A stretch of 64,000 nt of DNA from Shinisaurus crocodilurus (GCA_021292165.1 CM037877.1:303432063-303496062); one strand, 5' to 3'. Positions 31,101 through 41,500 are shown, counted from the first letter of the stretch. The notes: a model not told the origin generated them from the letters alone. A program made the numbers and translations.

Positions 31101-33155
31101 GGAGGAGGCACTCCTGTCAGAAATGGATGTGACCGGCCAGGCTTTTGAGGACATGCAGGAGCAGAACATGCGGCTGAACCAGCAGCTGCGCGAGAAGGAT
31201 GACGCCAACTTCAAGCTGATGTCGGAGCGCATCAAGTCCAACCAGATCCACAAGCTGCTACGGGAGGAGAAGGATGAGCTGGCCGAGCAGGTGCTGGCCC
31301 TCAAGTCTCAGGTAATAAAGCCCCGCTCCTCCTCCTCCTCCTCGCTGGGGCTGCGGAGCTTTGGCTGAGGGGAAAGATGAATGCAACACAGTTGCAGGGG
31401 GGAACAGGCCAGCGGTGCTCCTGTCACGCACGCTGAAGCTTGGGCCGTTGATTTCCTCGCTTAGGTGGACACCCAGCTGTTGGTGGTGCAGAAGCTGGAG
31501 GAGAAGGAACGTGTCCTGCAGGGGAATCTGGGCACGGTGGAGAAAGAGCTGACTTTGCGCAGCCAGGCCCTGGAACTCAACAAGAGGAAGGTGAGGGGGG
31601 ACCCCTGGGTTAGGAAATAAGGTGGGGGTGGAAACCAAAAGGGCCCCATGGGTGCTTGTGCTTCAAGAAAAGAAATCATTCACCATTCTGAATCCTTCAG
31701 TATATATACCGTACTTGATGAAAATTCAACATATTGAGAAAGACACTTTTGTGAACATTTGGGGTAAATATTTGGATTATGTGTTGGGGAAGGGGAACAA
31801 ACCTTGTCAAGATTTGTTACATTTTTGGAATATATATATTGGGGGAGAAATATAACTTGGTCCCAAGAGGTGGGGGGGTGCACAATGTTGTATTTTTGTT
31901 GTGTTGTATTAGTAGTTGTAAGATTGGAAATTTTTAATAAAACATATTTTTTTAAAAAGAAAATTCAACGTATTTGCATACACTTCAGATAATTCTGCTT
32001 TGGTTAGTGATGGGGAAGGGGAGACAGACTACACCAGCCACTAAAACCCCATCCTTGAGCCCTGGGGATCCTGTTCTGTCTCTCCCTCCACCCCTCCTCT
32101 TCGTTGGAGGTTTCCCCTGGCATTTCCTACTCGCTTTAAAGTTCATCTTCATGGTCTATGGGGCTAGAAACTTGCTTTTTTTTTTTTTAAGCAGATTCCT
32201 GAGGTACTGAATTCTGTATCCAACGCCAGTTTTTGCACTTGCGTAATGCAGTTGTGGTATTTATACGCAGCCCTAGAAACAGTGTTCCCATAGGCAGGGC
32301 GCTGTATTGTTGTTGGTGATACTTCTCACGGCTGACTTGGATGCTGCTGAGAAGACGGCTCACGGCTTCTGGTTCTTTCTCCTTGCAGGCAGTAGAGGCT
32401 GCCCAATTGGCAGAAGACTTGAAGGTGCAGCTGGAGCACGTGCAGTGTAAACTGAAGGAAATCCAGACCTGTATGGCTGAGAACCGGGCAGCCAAGGAGA
32501 AGGAGTCCTTCAATCTCAAAAGAGCTCAGGTACAAAGGGAAGAAGGGCCCTGCTGTGCTATATATGGGGGTGGCCAGTTCTGATGCTCTATGAGGCTTCT
32601 AGAATCTAAATAGATACAGGTATTTGTAAAGCAAGGTACTAGCCCTCATAGCTGCAGGGAGATCATTTCTGAATATGCAGGTGTCTTACCGTGCCTTGGT
32701 TTACGTTCTCTTCTTTGGACTCTCATGGGCTTGCATCCCTTCCCCAGGAGGACATCTCTCGCCTGCGGCGCAAGCTGGAGAAGCAGCGCAAGGTGGAGGT
32801 GTACGCGGACGCTGATGAGATACTGCAGGAGGAGATCAAGGAGTACAAGGTAAGTGGAGGGAGGAGGAGGAAAAACTGTGGTTTGCAAACAAGGAGAAGC
32901 CACACTGGGGGCATTGGAGGGGGAGAGGTGAGCTCTGGACCCCAGCCTCACGCGCTCCATGTCTGTCTCCACGCCCAGGCCAAGCTGACCTGCCCCTGCT
33001 GCAACACTCGCAAGAAGGACGCCGTCCTCACCAAATGCTTCCACGTCTTCTGCTTCGACTGCGTCAAGACCCGCTATGACACCCGTCAGCGGAAGTGCCC
33101 CAAGTGCAATGCGGCCTTCGGTGCCAATGACTTCCACCGCATCTACATCAGCTGA
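16181..33155 (+). CDS. RNF40: RNF40 (BRE1B), E3 ligase for histone H2B, complete
   Basis: With RNF20 and the E2 RAD6, this nuclear E3 monoubiquitinates histone H2B. Coding exons: 16181-16312, 18881-19048, 19367-19502, 19608-19841, 21115-21236, 21348-21494, 22767-22841, 22957-23076, 23938-24117, 24637-24772, 25566-25687, 26355-26869, 27552-27669, 28780-28929, 31099-31311, 31465-31590, 32389-32529, 32748-32849, 32979-33155. They total 3114 nt (1037 aa) and phases close throughout. The start [10 protein letters not shown] has a 5' UTR exon from 16115. Most of the protein is coiled coil; exon 26355-26869 codes a disordered K/E/P/S-rich region. The C-terminal RING reads CPCC...[14 protein letters not shown]...CPKC and the protein ends in NDFHRIYIS, as in BRE1 proteins. 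The intron after 21494 has a GC donor (CAG|GCAAGC). Human RNF40 is about 1001 aa; the extra length appears to lie in the disordered exon. Confidence 0.96.
16458..16595. mobile_element. Palindromic MITE, family C, RNF40 intron
   Basis: CAGGGGTGGGCAGAAGGTAG is mirrored by CTACTTTCTGCCCACCCCCTG; the arms carry inverted GACTTCAGCTCCCAG. Confidence 0.75.
17480..18230 (-). mobile_element. Dispersed repeat interrupted by a SINE
   Basis: A known amniote-style repeat (AGAAGAGCCTGGCTGGATCA ... CTTCTCCTCCATGAATTTGT) is split near 17762-18000 by a reverse copy of the second tRNA-like SINE and resumes as GGAAGTGAATTCTGTAGTTT. A plus-oriented copy is at 23340-23760 and a broken one at 27970-28640. Confidence 0.6.
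18231..18554. mobile_element. Fold-back element next to RNF40 exon 3
   Basis: Left end GACCTGGTTTGCATGATCAA is the inverse of the right end TTGGTCATGCGAAGCAGGAC with a few mismatches. The interior has AACCCACGAC-like and CTCACATAACCCATGG segments. It ends about 330 bases before the exon at 18881. Confidence 0.6.
20397..20520. mobile_element. Fold-back MITE, family E
   Basis: GGTGCAATCCTATTCATGTT is mirrored by ACATGCATAGGATTGCATCC; both arms carry CTACAACTCCC-like sequence. Related copies at 38432 and 38790. Confidence 0.7.
21765..21928 (+). mobile_element. 5S rRNA-derived SINE with CR1-like tail
   Basis: At 21792-21848 the sequence follows vertebrate 5S rRNA: GGAAAGCTAAGCAGGGTCAA, GCCTGGTTATTACTTGGATG, GGAGACC. 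It continues into a CR1-type end (GGTTGGACTCGATGGCCTTG ... CAACTCTATGATC). In an RNF40 intron. Confidence 0.85.
23340..23760 (+). mobile_element. Dispersed repeat, RNF40 intron
   Basis: Includes ACTTCTTCACACAGTGCATA, AATTCATGGAGGAGAAGGCT and TGATCCAGCAGGGCTC, the reverse of the repeat at 17480. Confidence 0.6.
24121..24315 (+). mobile_element. tRNA-like SINE, RNF40 intron
   Basis: GGGGCGTAGCTCGGTGTGAC head, GGTCCCAGGTTCGATCCCC B-box, body ending CTGGATGGACCCATGGTCTG and AAGGCGGCTTCC. It begins four bases after the exon at 23938-24117, so it nearly abuts the splice donor. Confidence 0.8.
25091..25449. mobile_element. hAT-type MITE, family B
   Basis: CAGGGGTGTCGAACCTCAGG to GATTTGATACCCCTG, flanked by CTGTAAAC and CTGTAAAT (7 of 8). 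It ends 116 bases before an RNF40 exon. Confidence 0.85.
26168..26266. mobile_element. Degenerate fold-back MITE, family C
   Basis: GGGTTGGGCAACTTGTGG and inverted GGCCTACAACTCCCATG / GGAGTTGTAGGCC arms. Ends about 90 bases before RNF40 exon 26355. Confidence 0.6.
27066..27196. mobile_element. Palindromic MITE, family D
   Basis: CAGCCTTCCCCAAG to GGTTGGGGAAGGCTG, flanked by CTGTGAAG and CTGTGGAG (7 of 8). Confidence 0.85.
27970..28640 (-). mobile_element. Broken dispersed repeat, RNF40 intron
   Basis: Head AAGAAGAGCCCTGCTGGATC at 27985 and tail CTTCTCCTCCATGAATTCGT at 28548 belong to the repeat seen at 17480; the centre (28100-28420) is a different A-rich LINE-like stretch. Confidence 0.5.
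29039..29334. mobile_element. hAT-type MITE, family B
   Basis: AAGGGGTGTGGAACCTCTTT to TGAGGTTCAACACCCCTG; flanks CAATAGAC and CCTTAGAC (6 of 8). Confidence 0.75.
29480..29605 (+). mobile_element. 3' half of the second tRNA-like SINE
   Basis: CACAGGGTTGTTGTGAGGAT through GGTTCCTTGCAGG to a (TAAA)n tail; the tRNA-like head is missing, as expected of a 5'-truncated copy. Confidence 0.75.
29606..31098. other. RNF40: Long RNF40 intron segment
   Basis: AT-rich sequence without recognisable exons or clear repeats apart from a G-run at 30103-30112. Nothing further seen. Confidence 0.4.
31736..31958 (+). mobile_element. 5'-truncated L1-like LINE tail
   Basis: Ends in an AATAAAACATATTTTTTTAAAA tail region and is flanked by a 16-bp direct repeat (31720-31735 and 31959-31974, GAAAATTCAAC + R + TATT). 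It is similar to the LINE tail at 49753-50094. The clade call is an inference. Confidence 0.7.
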
Positions 33156-33640
33156 GCGCTTGGGCCCAGTTCCCCCGCCCAAGGGATCCCCCTTCACAGA
33201 CTCTGCCTGGGCCTCTTGTAGAGGCCTGCCTTGGGCCGGGCTGAGACTCCCCCCCCCCCCCCATGTTCTTTGGCTCGCCTCTGTGGATCCCTTTCCCACC
33301 TGCTGAGGCTTCTTTGTCGGCGGATCCCTTTTCTTTTTGGTTTACTTTCTCTTCTCTCCCCCTGCCCTTATACTGCCTGGGTCTACTCACTGGTTTCCCT
33401 CTGGGCATCACTGGATCCTCTCCCTGTATCCCGAGGAATGACTCTGCTGCTCTTCTCTTCCGCCTTTCCCAGACGGGCCCTCCAGATTGCCTTTGGATCT
33501 CCCCCTCCTGCCCCAACCATTTCGAAAACTTTTATGACACGAGCTCTCCCAATTGCTGGCTGCAGGCGGCAGTTGTGCCGATCAGATGCCCCCTGTTGGA
33601 AAGGGGTGTTCTTTTTTTTAATTGTTTTGAGTGTTTTGGA

Positions 33641-33646
33641 AATAAA
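33641..33646 (+). terminator. RNF40: RNF40 poly(A) signal
   Basis: AATAAA about 490 bases after the RNF40 stop codon, in a T-rich context, gives a compact 3' UTR (33156 to about 33665). Confidence 0.7.
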
Positions 33647-34039
33647 AGTTGGGAGACGGTCTGCTCCTATGGGATGGATTCCTCTCTGTTCCTCCAAAAC
33701 CAGTGTCTGTGTTTTTGTTCTGGGAGGCTTTGCTCTGGTGGGGTGCGGGGGCAAGGGCATTCTGCAGCGGCAGTACCCTGCAGGTTGTTCTGAACCCCAC
33801 CCAGGCAAAGTGTAGCTTTGTGATGGAGAAGGGGTGGGGGCAGAGATCCGTACGGGGTCCTGCACAAAGACAGTGGGCCAGCTGTGCTTGTGAACTCGTG
33901 TGTTCAGGATATGCTAGCAGACCTACTCCAGAGGAGGTGGGACTGGGCAGAAGGCGAGGCGGAGGGTGAAGAGGATCTGTCTCTCGGGTTGCATTTTAGA
34001 GTTGGAAAGCGACCTTGGAGGTCATCTAGTCTGATATTC

Positions 34040-34160
34040 CCCAACCTGGCGCCCTCCAGCTGTGTTGTACTATGATTCCCATGATCCCCCCCCCAGCCAG
34101 GGTCATGGGAATTGTTGCCCAACACACATGGAAGGCGCCGGGTTGGGGAAGGTTGATCTA
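34040..34160. mobile_element. Fold-back MITE, family D
   Basis: TTCCCCAACCTGGCGCCCTC mirrored by AAGGCGCCGGGTTGGGGAAG. In the RNF40 to RUSF1 spacer. Confidence 0.7.
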
Positions 34161-34682
34161 ATCCAATCCGCTTCTCAAAGCGGGAATCTGGAACCACAGC
34201 ATCCCTGAAAAGATGGCAATACAGCATCTGCTGAAATCATTTCACTGAAGGAGAGCCTGCCACCTGAGGCAGTCTGTTGCACTGCAATGCCCAGCTCATG
34301 CACCCAAAGGCGGATTCCTCCCCCCCCTGCCCCAGCATCAGCTGTTAACTGCAAGCCACATGTGGGCACAACCTCCTGCACGAGCGAGCCCCCACACCCT
34401 GCCTGTGGTCTCCTCAGTCTCTCACCAAGGGGTTCACATGACACCACCGCCCTCCGCTCGATCGACATCCTCGCAAACTGATCTCCAGAGGTGGTTCTTA
34501 GGTCTTTAATTCAGGCTCTACCTAAGGCTGGTAGTTTGTTGTTGTTTTTAAATTAAAAGCCCACTCCTCACCAGCAGCCCAACACACGGGCATTCAGCAG
34601 GTGAAGCTGTTTTGGTGGCTTGGAAATGATACTTGGCAGAGGAAGGTTCACCTGCTAAATTCTGGTGTGCTGGGCTCCTGGG

Positions 34683-34828
34683 TTAAAGACAGAGGAGCAG
34701 AACCAGGAAGATGCTGGGCAAGCAAATGGCAATCTCCGGCCCTCCTTCCTGGATTACTGGGCACATAAAGTTTCTGTAAGCAATAGCGGTGAACTGGGAT
34801 GTGGTGTCGAACTCATCTAGTGGCAGTT
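34683..34828 (-). CDS. Possible terminal exon of an unidentified minus-strand gene
   Basis: On the minus strand a strong pyrimidine tract and acceptor (TTCATTTTCTTTTAG) is followed by 47 codons and a TAA at 34685-34683. The peptide begins LPLDEFDTTSQFTAIAYRN and ends with small residues (EGGP) and a hydrophobic tail, AICLPSIFLVLLLCL, which looks like a GPI-attachment signal or a terminal membrane segment. An ATTAAA occurs about 180 bases beyond the stop (near 34504). I do not recognise the family and could not build upstream exons with confidence. The open frame continues upstream to 35174, but that part looks like repeat. It may be a chance frame. Confidence 0.3.
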
Positions 34829-35901
34829 CTAAAAGAAAATGAAAGGTGCTACCGTTCCAGTCGGCCGGAAAGGCACACACCTGGCAGCCGTGCTCGGCCA
34901 TTATGCAGAAGCCTGGGCAAAGGCGCTTTACAACGCATCCCTGCTCTGCAGGTTTACTCACATTCAACTCCCGCTGTCTGCAATGGAACTTATTCCCTTG
35001 AACGTGTGCATAGGGATATGCGAGCACATGCTGATAATCCTGATGGGCTAGGATGGCCAGAATGCAATTTTGGAATTGGTTTATAATCCCGGGATGGTAA
35101 ACCAATTCTAAAATGGCAGGTGAACAGTTCTTATGGGGACCATTTCTTGCCACTGACAACCCTTCCTGGCTCACAAAATTGATCCTGGGAGGCTGCAGCT
35201 CAGATAAGCGCGAGGAAGGTGATAAGATTCACTAGACCTCAGTATGCATCTGCGAAAGATGTAGCAGGGTTGCCGGGGGTCCTATTTGACAGAGGACAAT
35301 CCTCTCTTCAGAACTCTGCTATCTGAAGGGCTGTCTAGCAAGTCTGCTTTAAAGATACAGACCCCCAAGAAAGAGCTGGCGGGGGGGGGGGGGGGGAGAA
35401 GTTGCCCATCAGTAGTAGTTCGCAGCTGGATAGCTGACTGAGCAGGAACACAGGTCACCTGGTCATAGTTTCCTCCACTAAAGAGAGATTTTGTGTTTTT
35501 ATTTAAATTATAGTAATTATTTCTACATTTGCATCTATACATATGTTAGCATATCCAAATTTTATGCAAATCTGTTATCTCGTCCCTATGGGGGAGGGAG
35601 TGATGCAATGAAAGGGTGTTCATCTTTTAAAGATGCCCTATAAATATTATAAATAAAAATATAAGGGTGACATCGATTTTCTTTGCCATGCAGGTATAAC
35701 CACAGACGCAACACATACATTCTTATTTCAGGGCTTTTCTCTCCCATCCCCATGTTGGTCCGCCACCACCTCTTATCTATTCAGGTCTATGAGGCTGCAG
35801 CTGAAACCCCCCCCGCTCCCTCCCTCGAGAGCCCGTTCACATTTTGGGCAACTTTCACTTCCTCCCTACAGACGTATCCATAATAATAGGGGGATAGGCG
35901 G

Positions 35902-36058
35902 ACTACATCTCCCAGAAATCTATGGACAGGAAGTCGTTAGTAAAATGAGCCCGACTTGCAACTCGAACGTTTCTCCCCAGTTCCTAATGTGGGATGAAGC
36001 AGAAAAACGAGGATTTACTGCGCTGGCCAGCTGGAAATGCTTTCAGAGCCACGTTCTG
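35902..36058 (+). promoter_or_regulatory. RUSF1: Probable RUSF1 promoter and 5' exon
   Basis: ACTACATCTCCCAGAA at 35903-35918 matches the ZNF143/THAP11 promoter element (ACTACAAYTCCCAG type). A donor TTCTG|GTGAGG follows at 36058/36059. The first coding exon begins at 38577 after TTGCAAATGCAG with 14 untranslated bases, so at least one upstream noncoding exon must exist, and this is the best candidate. It would contain an upstream ATG at 35945. Confidence 0.5.
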
Positions 36059-36378
36059 GTGAGGCTTGAGGACGTGGCTGTGTATTTCATTATGGGGGTG
36101 TTTTTCTCTGGCAGGATTTCCCTCCCCCCGTTTTTTTTCAACTAAAACTCACAGAAAAGAACTGGAATTTCATCTTAGTTGGTAAGCAACCAGTTCCAAT
36201 CCCCAATAGATATTTTTTTGCGGGGGGTGGGGTGGGGTAGATGAAGATTGCCACCTTTTCCTCTCTGGCAGGACTCCTGTGTCTTTAACTGGTGTATGAC
36301 AGGTAGAAATTCAACCTGTGAAGCTTTTCCTGTCGCTGTATTTCCATGCTGCACAATGCATACATACATGTATTTTAC

Positions 36379-36460
36379 ACTGCAATTCTATACTCACTAG
36401 TAAGCCTCACTGAATTCAGTGCTGCTTACTCCCAGGTAAATGGATCTAGGACTGCAGCAT
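36379..36460. mobile_element. Small repeat, family F
   Basis: TGCAATTCTATACTCACTAG, CACTGAATTCAGTGCTGCTT and ACTCCCAGGTAAATG; like 11305 and 58817. In the first RUSF1 intron. Confidence 0.5.
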
Positions 36461-36589
36461 TAAACGTTTATACCCTCAATGTTATAAAAAATCTAGCTTT
36501 CAAGGCTAGAAATATGTGTCCACTGAATCAGTGGAGAGTGGGTTAATATATGTGTTATCACAAAATCACATTTATTTTAAAAACAACAA

Positions 36590-36725
36590 AAAGAGCCTTG
36601 TGGTACCTTTCAAGAATACAGTGTATTATAGTAGAAGCTTGTGCATATGCTATCTGCATGCATCTGATGAAGTGTAGTTCACAAAAGCTTATGCCATAAT
36701 AAATGTGTTAGTCTTTAAGGTGTCA
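36590..36725 (+). mobile_element. Dispersed-repeat end with CTGATGA motif
   Basis: CTGATGAAGTGTAGTTCACA at 36664, then AATAAATGTGTTAGTCTTTA and a CACAAGATTCTTG end shared with 54970 and 55650. Confidence 0.55.
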
Positions 36726-38431
36726 CAAGATTCTTGGTTGTTTTTGATGTGACAGACCTAACGTGATCACACCTCGGGGATTTGTTTTTCCCTCCGCAAA
36801 ACAAGTCAAAGAGTAATAACAGAGGAGGAGGTACAAGGCAGTAGTTATCGAAGAGAAGCTCTCACAGCCCAAGACCACAACCCGCATAGGCCGCTGCCAC
36901 TCTTTCTCAGCATTTTCTGCATCCATAAACTCACCGAAGTGAAACCACTTTAAGATCTGCCGCTTGGCAAAACAGAATTGGAAGCTGAATTGCCGTCCTC
37001 TGGACACTGGTTTGCAAAGACATATGCTGAGCTAAGGTTGGTGCTTATCATGCTAAGCCCCTGCAGGAATTCCTGAGACTGGGGAGACCACAGGCATTGC
37101 GTGGGGACTCATGTAAAAGCTTGTAGCTGTGTGAGGCTTGCCGTCCACAACTGATAATGGGGAAAAAATTTGCTTTTGGATGCATCAGCTTATGCATTAG
37201 TGCAGTCTGATCCTATGCAGGGAACATGCATGTTCAGAAGGCTTACTAGCCTTTAAAAGATGCTTTCACCGGAGTTGCTCAGAATTTCCTGGCCCTGTGT
37301 AATGGGGTGATCAGAAATTAATATAGGCTGTGCTCTAGAGACAGTGTTAGGGGGCGGCCCTCTAGGGCTGGAACCCCAGATCTTTCATCTGGAGCGCCGA
37401 ATCTGGGAGGCCATCTGCCCCACCACCCTGCTGTCCATGGGCACTTGCTGAACGAAAGGGACAGGGGCCCTGATGATCTCTGTCGCATCTGATCCCCCTG
37501 GATTAGCTGGCTTTTTGCCCATATGTGCTTCACCTTCTGTTGCCCCCCCCCCAAAAAAAAAACTTTCTGCCTGAGGTTTTTAAAAATGAAATAAAATGCC
37601 CTCCTCTCCCTTGTCCTTTTTTTTTTTACAAATAGGGGTGTCCTTAGGAGACAGGGTCCTTTAAAGACACAGAGAGAGAGAGAGACTTTAGAGCATATGT
37701 AAATTAGCATACACAAATATGTGTATTTGTGGGCCTGAGCCCCAGATCTTTTCCAGAATTCTGTGGAGCAGTTCAACAAGAAGAAAAGGAACGACAGACG
37801 AAAGGCCTGTTATTACTGACTTTTCTGCTAAGCATTTTAAGGGTCAGTTCTCAGTTTGCATGCAGCAATTGACAAGCCGTTCCACCAAATCCGGCTGCCC
37901 AGTGTGAACTGAGAATGTTGCCCTGGAACATGCCCCAGAATCCCTTGCATGCTGCAGACAATTGTAGGACAAGTACTAGGGTGGATTCTCAGCCCACGTA
38001 AGCTACCCATTCAGCACTGTTGTGCCTTTCGAGGTAGAAAAAATGTTACAGTGATACATTTCTTGAACTTCTGGTAAATGCTGAAAATTGCCACTGGCCA
38101 CGATTTTCTATGGTAGCAGGGTCATGTGATGTCATTCTTTTTCTTGGCCTCTGTGTTGAAAATCAGACATTAGAGTGGTTTAAACCTGAAGTGCCAATAA
38201 GGACTGCAATGGTGTGTGTTTCTTAAGGTTTTCTCTCTACGGTTGAGCCTAGCTGTGAACTGAGTGTGCTCCTTAAGGTGGTCCCTGGAATCCCCGGTAG
38301 TGCATGAGGGTTACATGGTAGATGTCGAAATGAATGAATGGGTTCCCCAAGGGAAGGGAATTTGAAAAGCACAATCTTAGAAATCCATGAATGGCCATGA
38401 TCCCAGTAGGCCAGATTCACTGTTTCTCTAA

Positions 38432-38535
38432 GGGCGCAATCCTATGCAAGTTTAGACAGGAAAAAGGCCTACAACTCCCAGCATGCTTGTAGGCCTTTTT
38501 TCTGTCTAAACTTGCTGCAAATAGGATTGTGCCTT
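38432..38535. mobile_element. Fold-back MITE, family E
   Basis: GGCGCAATCCTATGCAAGTT is mirrored by AATAGGATTGTGCC; arms carry GGCCTACAACTCCCAGCATG. It ends about 40 bases before the first RUSF1 coding exon (38577). Confidence 0.8.
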
Positions 38536-38590
38536 AGGTTAACAATCGATTAATACAGGTGTCTTTGCAAATGCAGGTACTGCTTCAACC

Positions 38591-41500
38591 ATGACCAATC
38601 TTGGAGAGCAAGTGCTTTGCACGGAGAGTTATGGCTCTCGCAATGCTCAGCACTATCAACCCTTGCCTGATGGGAGGCTGAGCTGTGTCCCGGATGGACC
38701 TGAAGGTCAGGGATACCGTTCACTAAAAGATATATTCATGGTGAGTAAACCATTGGTTTTTAAAACGGCAGCTGAGGTTATGTTATTTACGGTGCAATCC
38801 TATGCATTTTTAGACAGAAAAAAAAGGCCTAGAACTCCTAGCATTCCCCAGCCACCCATGCTGGCTGGAGAATGCTGGGAGTTGTAGGACTTTTTTCTGT
38901 CTAAATGTGCATAGGATTGTGCCCTGGTATGCTTGTTGGTTGGTTTGTTTGAACCAAGTGCAGAACCTTTTTCGGTCCAAGGGCTGAATTCCATTTCAGA
39001 GATGCTTTTGGGAGCCACATTCCAGTGGTGAGCAGGGCTTAAAATAACAGCCTATTTTTGCTTAAAGCTCTTATTGTGCCAGTAAGTAAGCCTTAGGACA
39101 GACATGTCAACCTTTTAGAGCAGTGTTCTCCTACCTTGGGTCCCCAGGATGTTTTTGGCCTACAACTCCCAGCATGCCCCAGCCAGATGCTGGCTGGGGC
39201 ATGCTGGGAGTTGTAGGCCAAAAACATCTGGGGACCCAAGGTTTGGAGAACACTGTTTTAGAGTGAGGAAAAACTGCACAAAAGCCAGGAAACCGCCAAA
39301 CCAGCGGTTGGGGGAATGGTTCCCATCTGGGGATCCCCTCAGGGATGGATTTGGCCCTGGGCCTGAGGTTCTGCAGCCTTAATATAAAATATTTATATAT
39401 GGCTCTTCCTTAACAAATTTCAAGGTGGTGTACAACATTCATTAAAACAACAATAAAAATGCAATAAAAATCCACAATAAAACAAAAAGCCACAATATGC
39501 TTGATGTCAAAATCAGCAAATGCTTGATTAAACCAATATGTTTGTAAGGGGTGCCAAAACTCCGTCAGGGTTTGCATCTGTCATACTGCAGGGGGAAAGA
39601 GAATTCTAAATATAATATTTATACTAATTATTTCATGTATTTATTTCTTTTTATTTCTTTATTATATTTATAAACCACCTTTTTTTCTGCAAGGAACCCA
39701 AGGCAGCTTACATAATCCTCCTAATCCTCCTCCTCTCCATTTTATCCTCACAACAACCCTGTGAGGTAGGTTAGGCTAAGAAGCAGTGACTGGCCCAAAG
39801 TCACCCAGTGAGCTTTGTGACCGAGGGGGGACTAGAACCTGGATCTCCCGAGTCCCAGTCCAATGCTCTAACCATTATGGCACACTGGCTCTCTTATATT
39901 ATCAGTATGTACAAATATAATGTCTACATTGCTATTTATATTTTTAAAAGATTGATGCCAATCGGTTAAGGTGCCCTCCTGTACTTGCTTTCCGGGCTGA
40001 GGGGCTTTAGGGTTTTGCAGGAGCCCCGCTGTGCCGGCAGAGTGCGCCTCCACCTGCGTCGCTGTGCTTCCCGCGGGATGGCTAAAATGGGGTGGAGTCG
40101 TGGGCAGGACGTGGGGGCGGGACCACAGAGGCAAAGGGGAGGAGCCCACTTTGGCCACATCTGACATTTTCTCTTTCCTGCAGTCGGTCTTCCTACCTCA
40201 GGGTTATCCTGAAAGTGTGAGTGCAGACTACCTTGCCTACCAGATTTGGGACACGGTGCAGGTGAGGGGCTGACTGTCTGTCCCGGGGTGAGGCTCCTCC
40301 TCTAGATGGGATGGCTGGGAGGTAACACCCTCTTCCTCCTCCTCCCATATTTTCTGGGTGCATGGAAAGGTTTTTTGTTTGTTTTAAGGAGGGCTTTGCC
40401 TTGGATGGACGTGTGTGTGTGTGTGTGACTGAGGTGGAAGTAGAGGATGGAGGATCAAGCAGGTGGGGAATTGCTGGCAAACGCCTGACACATTCTGCTC
40501 TAACTGTTCCCCTCCCCTCCCTCTCCCTCCCCCCCCAAACCTCAGGCCTTTGCTAGTAGCATCACAGGGACGCTGGCCACCCAGGCCGTGCTGAAGGGGG
40601 TGGGAGTCGGGGACGAGGCTTCCACGGTTACGGCCGCCACTGTCACTTGGATACTGAAAGGTGGGAGCTGCCCTCCGTTTATCCTCTGACTGTGCCTTTC
40701 CCCATCTCTCCTTCTCTTTCTCCCGGTGAAAAAATATCTCGGGGTGCCTGCTTGAAACTCACACTTTACTTTCCGGGCCCCACAAACAATCCTTTTATTG
40801 CCTCTTAAAATTTTGCCGCTTCAGACTGCCTCACCTGTTGCTCCCTCAGCCATAACCCAGCTACATTTTCTCCGCCTCCAAGCAGTTTGTAGCCTGAACG
40901 CCCCTCGAGAATTCTCTTTCAGCCTGCCAGTACTAAAACCCCCCCCCCATATAAGGCCTTCAGGAGTTCAGAGCTTAATAGACCTTCCCCAACCTGGCAC
41001 GCTCCAGATGTGTTGGACTGCAACTCCCATGGGAGTTGCAGTCCAACACATCTGGAGCGTGCCAGGTTGGGGAAGACTGGCTTAATACATCTTCCTCACT
41101 GCTTCCTTGAACCTGAGTCCACCACAAAGGTCGCATCGCTTATCCCCGGGGCGGTTCTTTCCCGCCGCTTTGCGCGGCGACCAAACCTTTGAAGGTGTTC
41201 ACCCAGTCTGGTCGCAGGTTCCCAGCTCCTGCCCTGCCTTCAAACATTAACTGAGCTTGAGCAGGCCAAAAAAGCCGGGCTGTCATGAAAGGCCTGGTCC
41301 CTCGGATACCCTTTTCCAAGTCTGTCCCATCGTTTCTTTGAACCCAGAGAACCACTCAGGTGAACACGGCCCTCTCTCCACACTAGGCTCCGTTTCTGGT
41401 GCTTCGAACCACCCACCGCCTTGCTTCTCTGCCCCATCTTGCCAGCCTATCGTGCCTCTCCCTCCCCACCCAAAAGTTCAGCACCCCACCCACCCCTGCC

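Larger units (their letters stand above)
33660..35895. other. RNF40 to RUSF1 spacer
   Basis: Besides the possible minus-strand exon, this interval holds a fold-back element (about 34040-34160), a G-run at 35381-35396 inside a repeat-like stretch (35270-35480) and AT-rich DNA around 35500-35700. No confident gene is visible. Compact spacing puts RUSF1 immediately downstream of RNF40. Confidence 0.5.

Noticed and set aside
33231..33865. Several long frames just after the RNF40 stop
   Set aside because: They lie in the GC- and pyrimidine-rich 3' UTR and flank, lack splice logic and resemble no family that I know.
34829..35174. The upstream part of the 163-codon minus-strand frame ending at 34683
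   Set aside because: It looks like repeat sequence read through, and a strong acceptor at 34829-34830 suggests only the last 146 bases could be exon.
36053..36090. A KRAB-box-like peptide (VRLEDVAVYF) in the frame through the RUSF1 5' region
   Set aside because: Only about ten residues match, a splice donor lies inside the stretch, and no further KRAB residues follow. Judged a coincidence.
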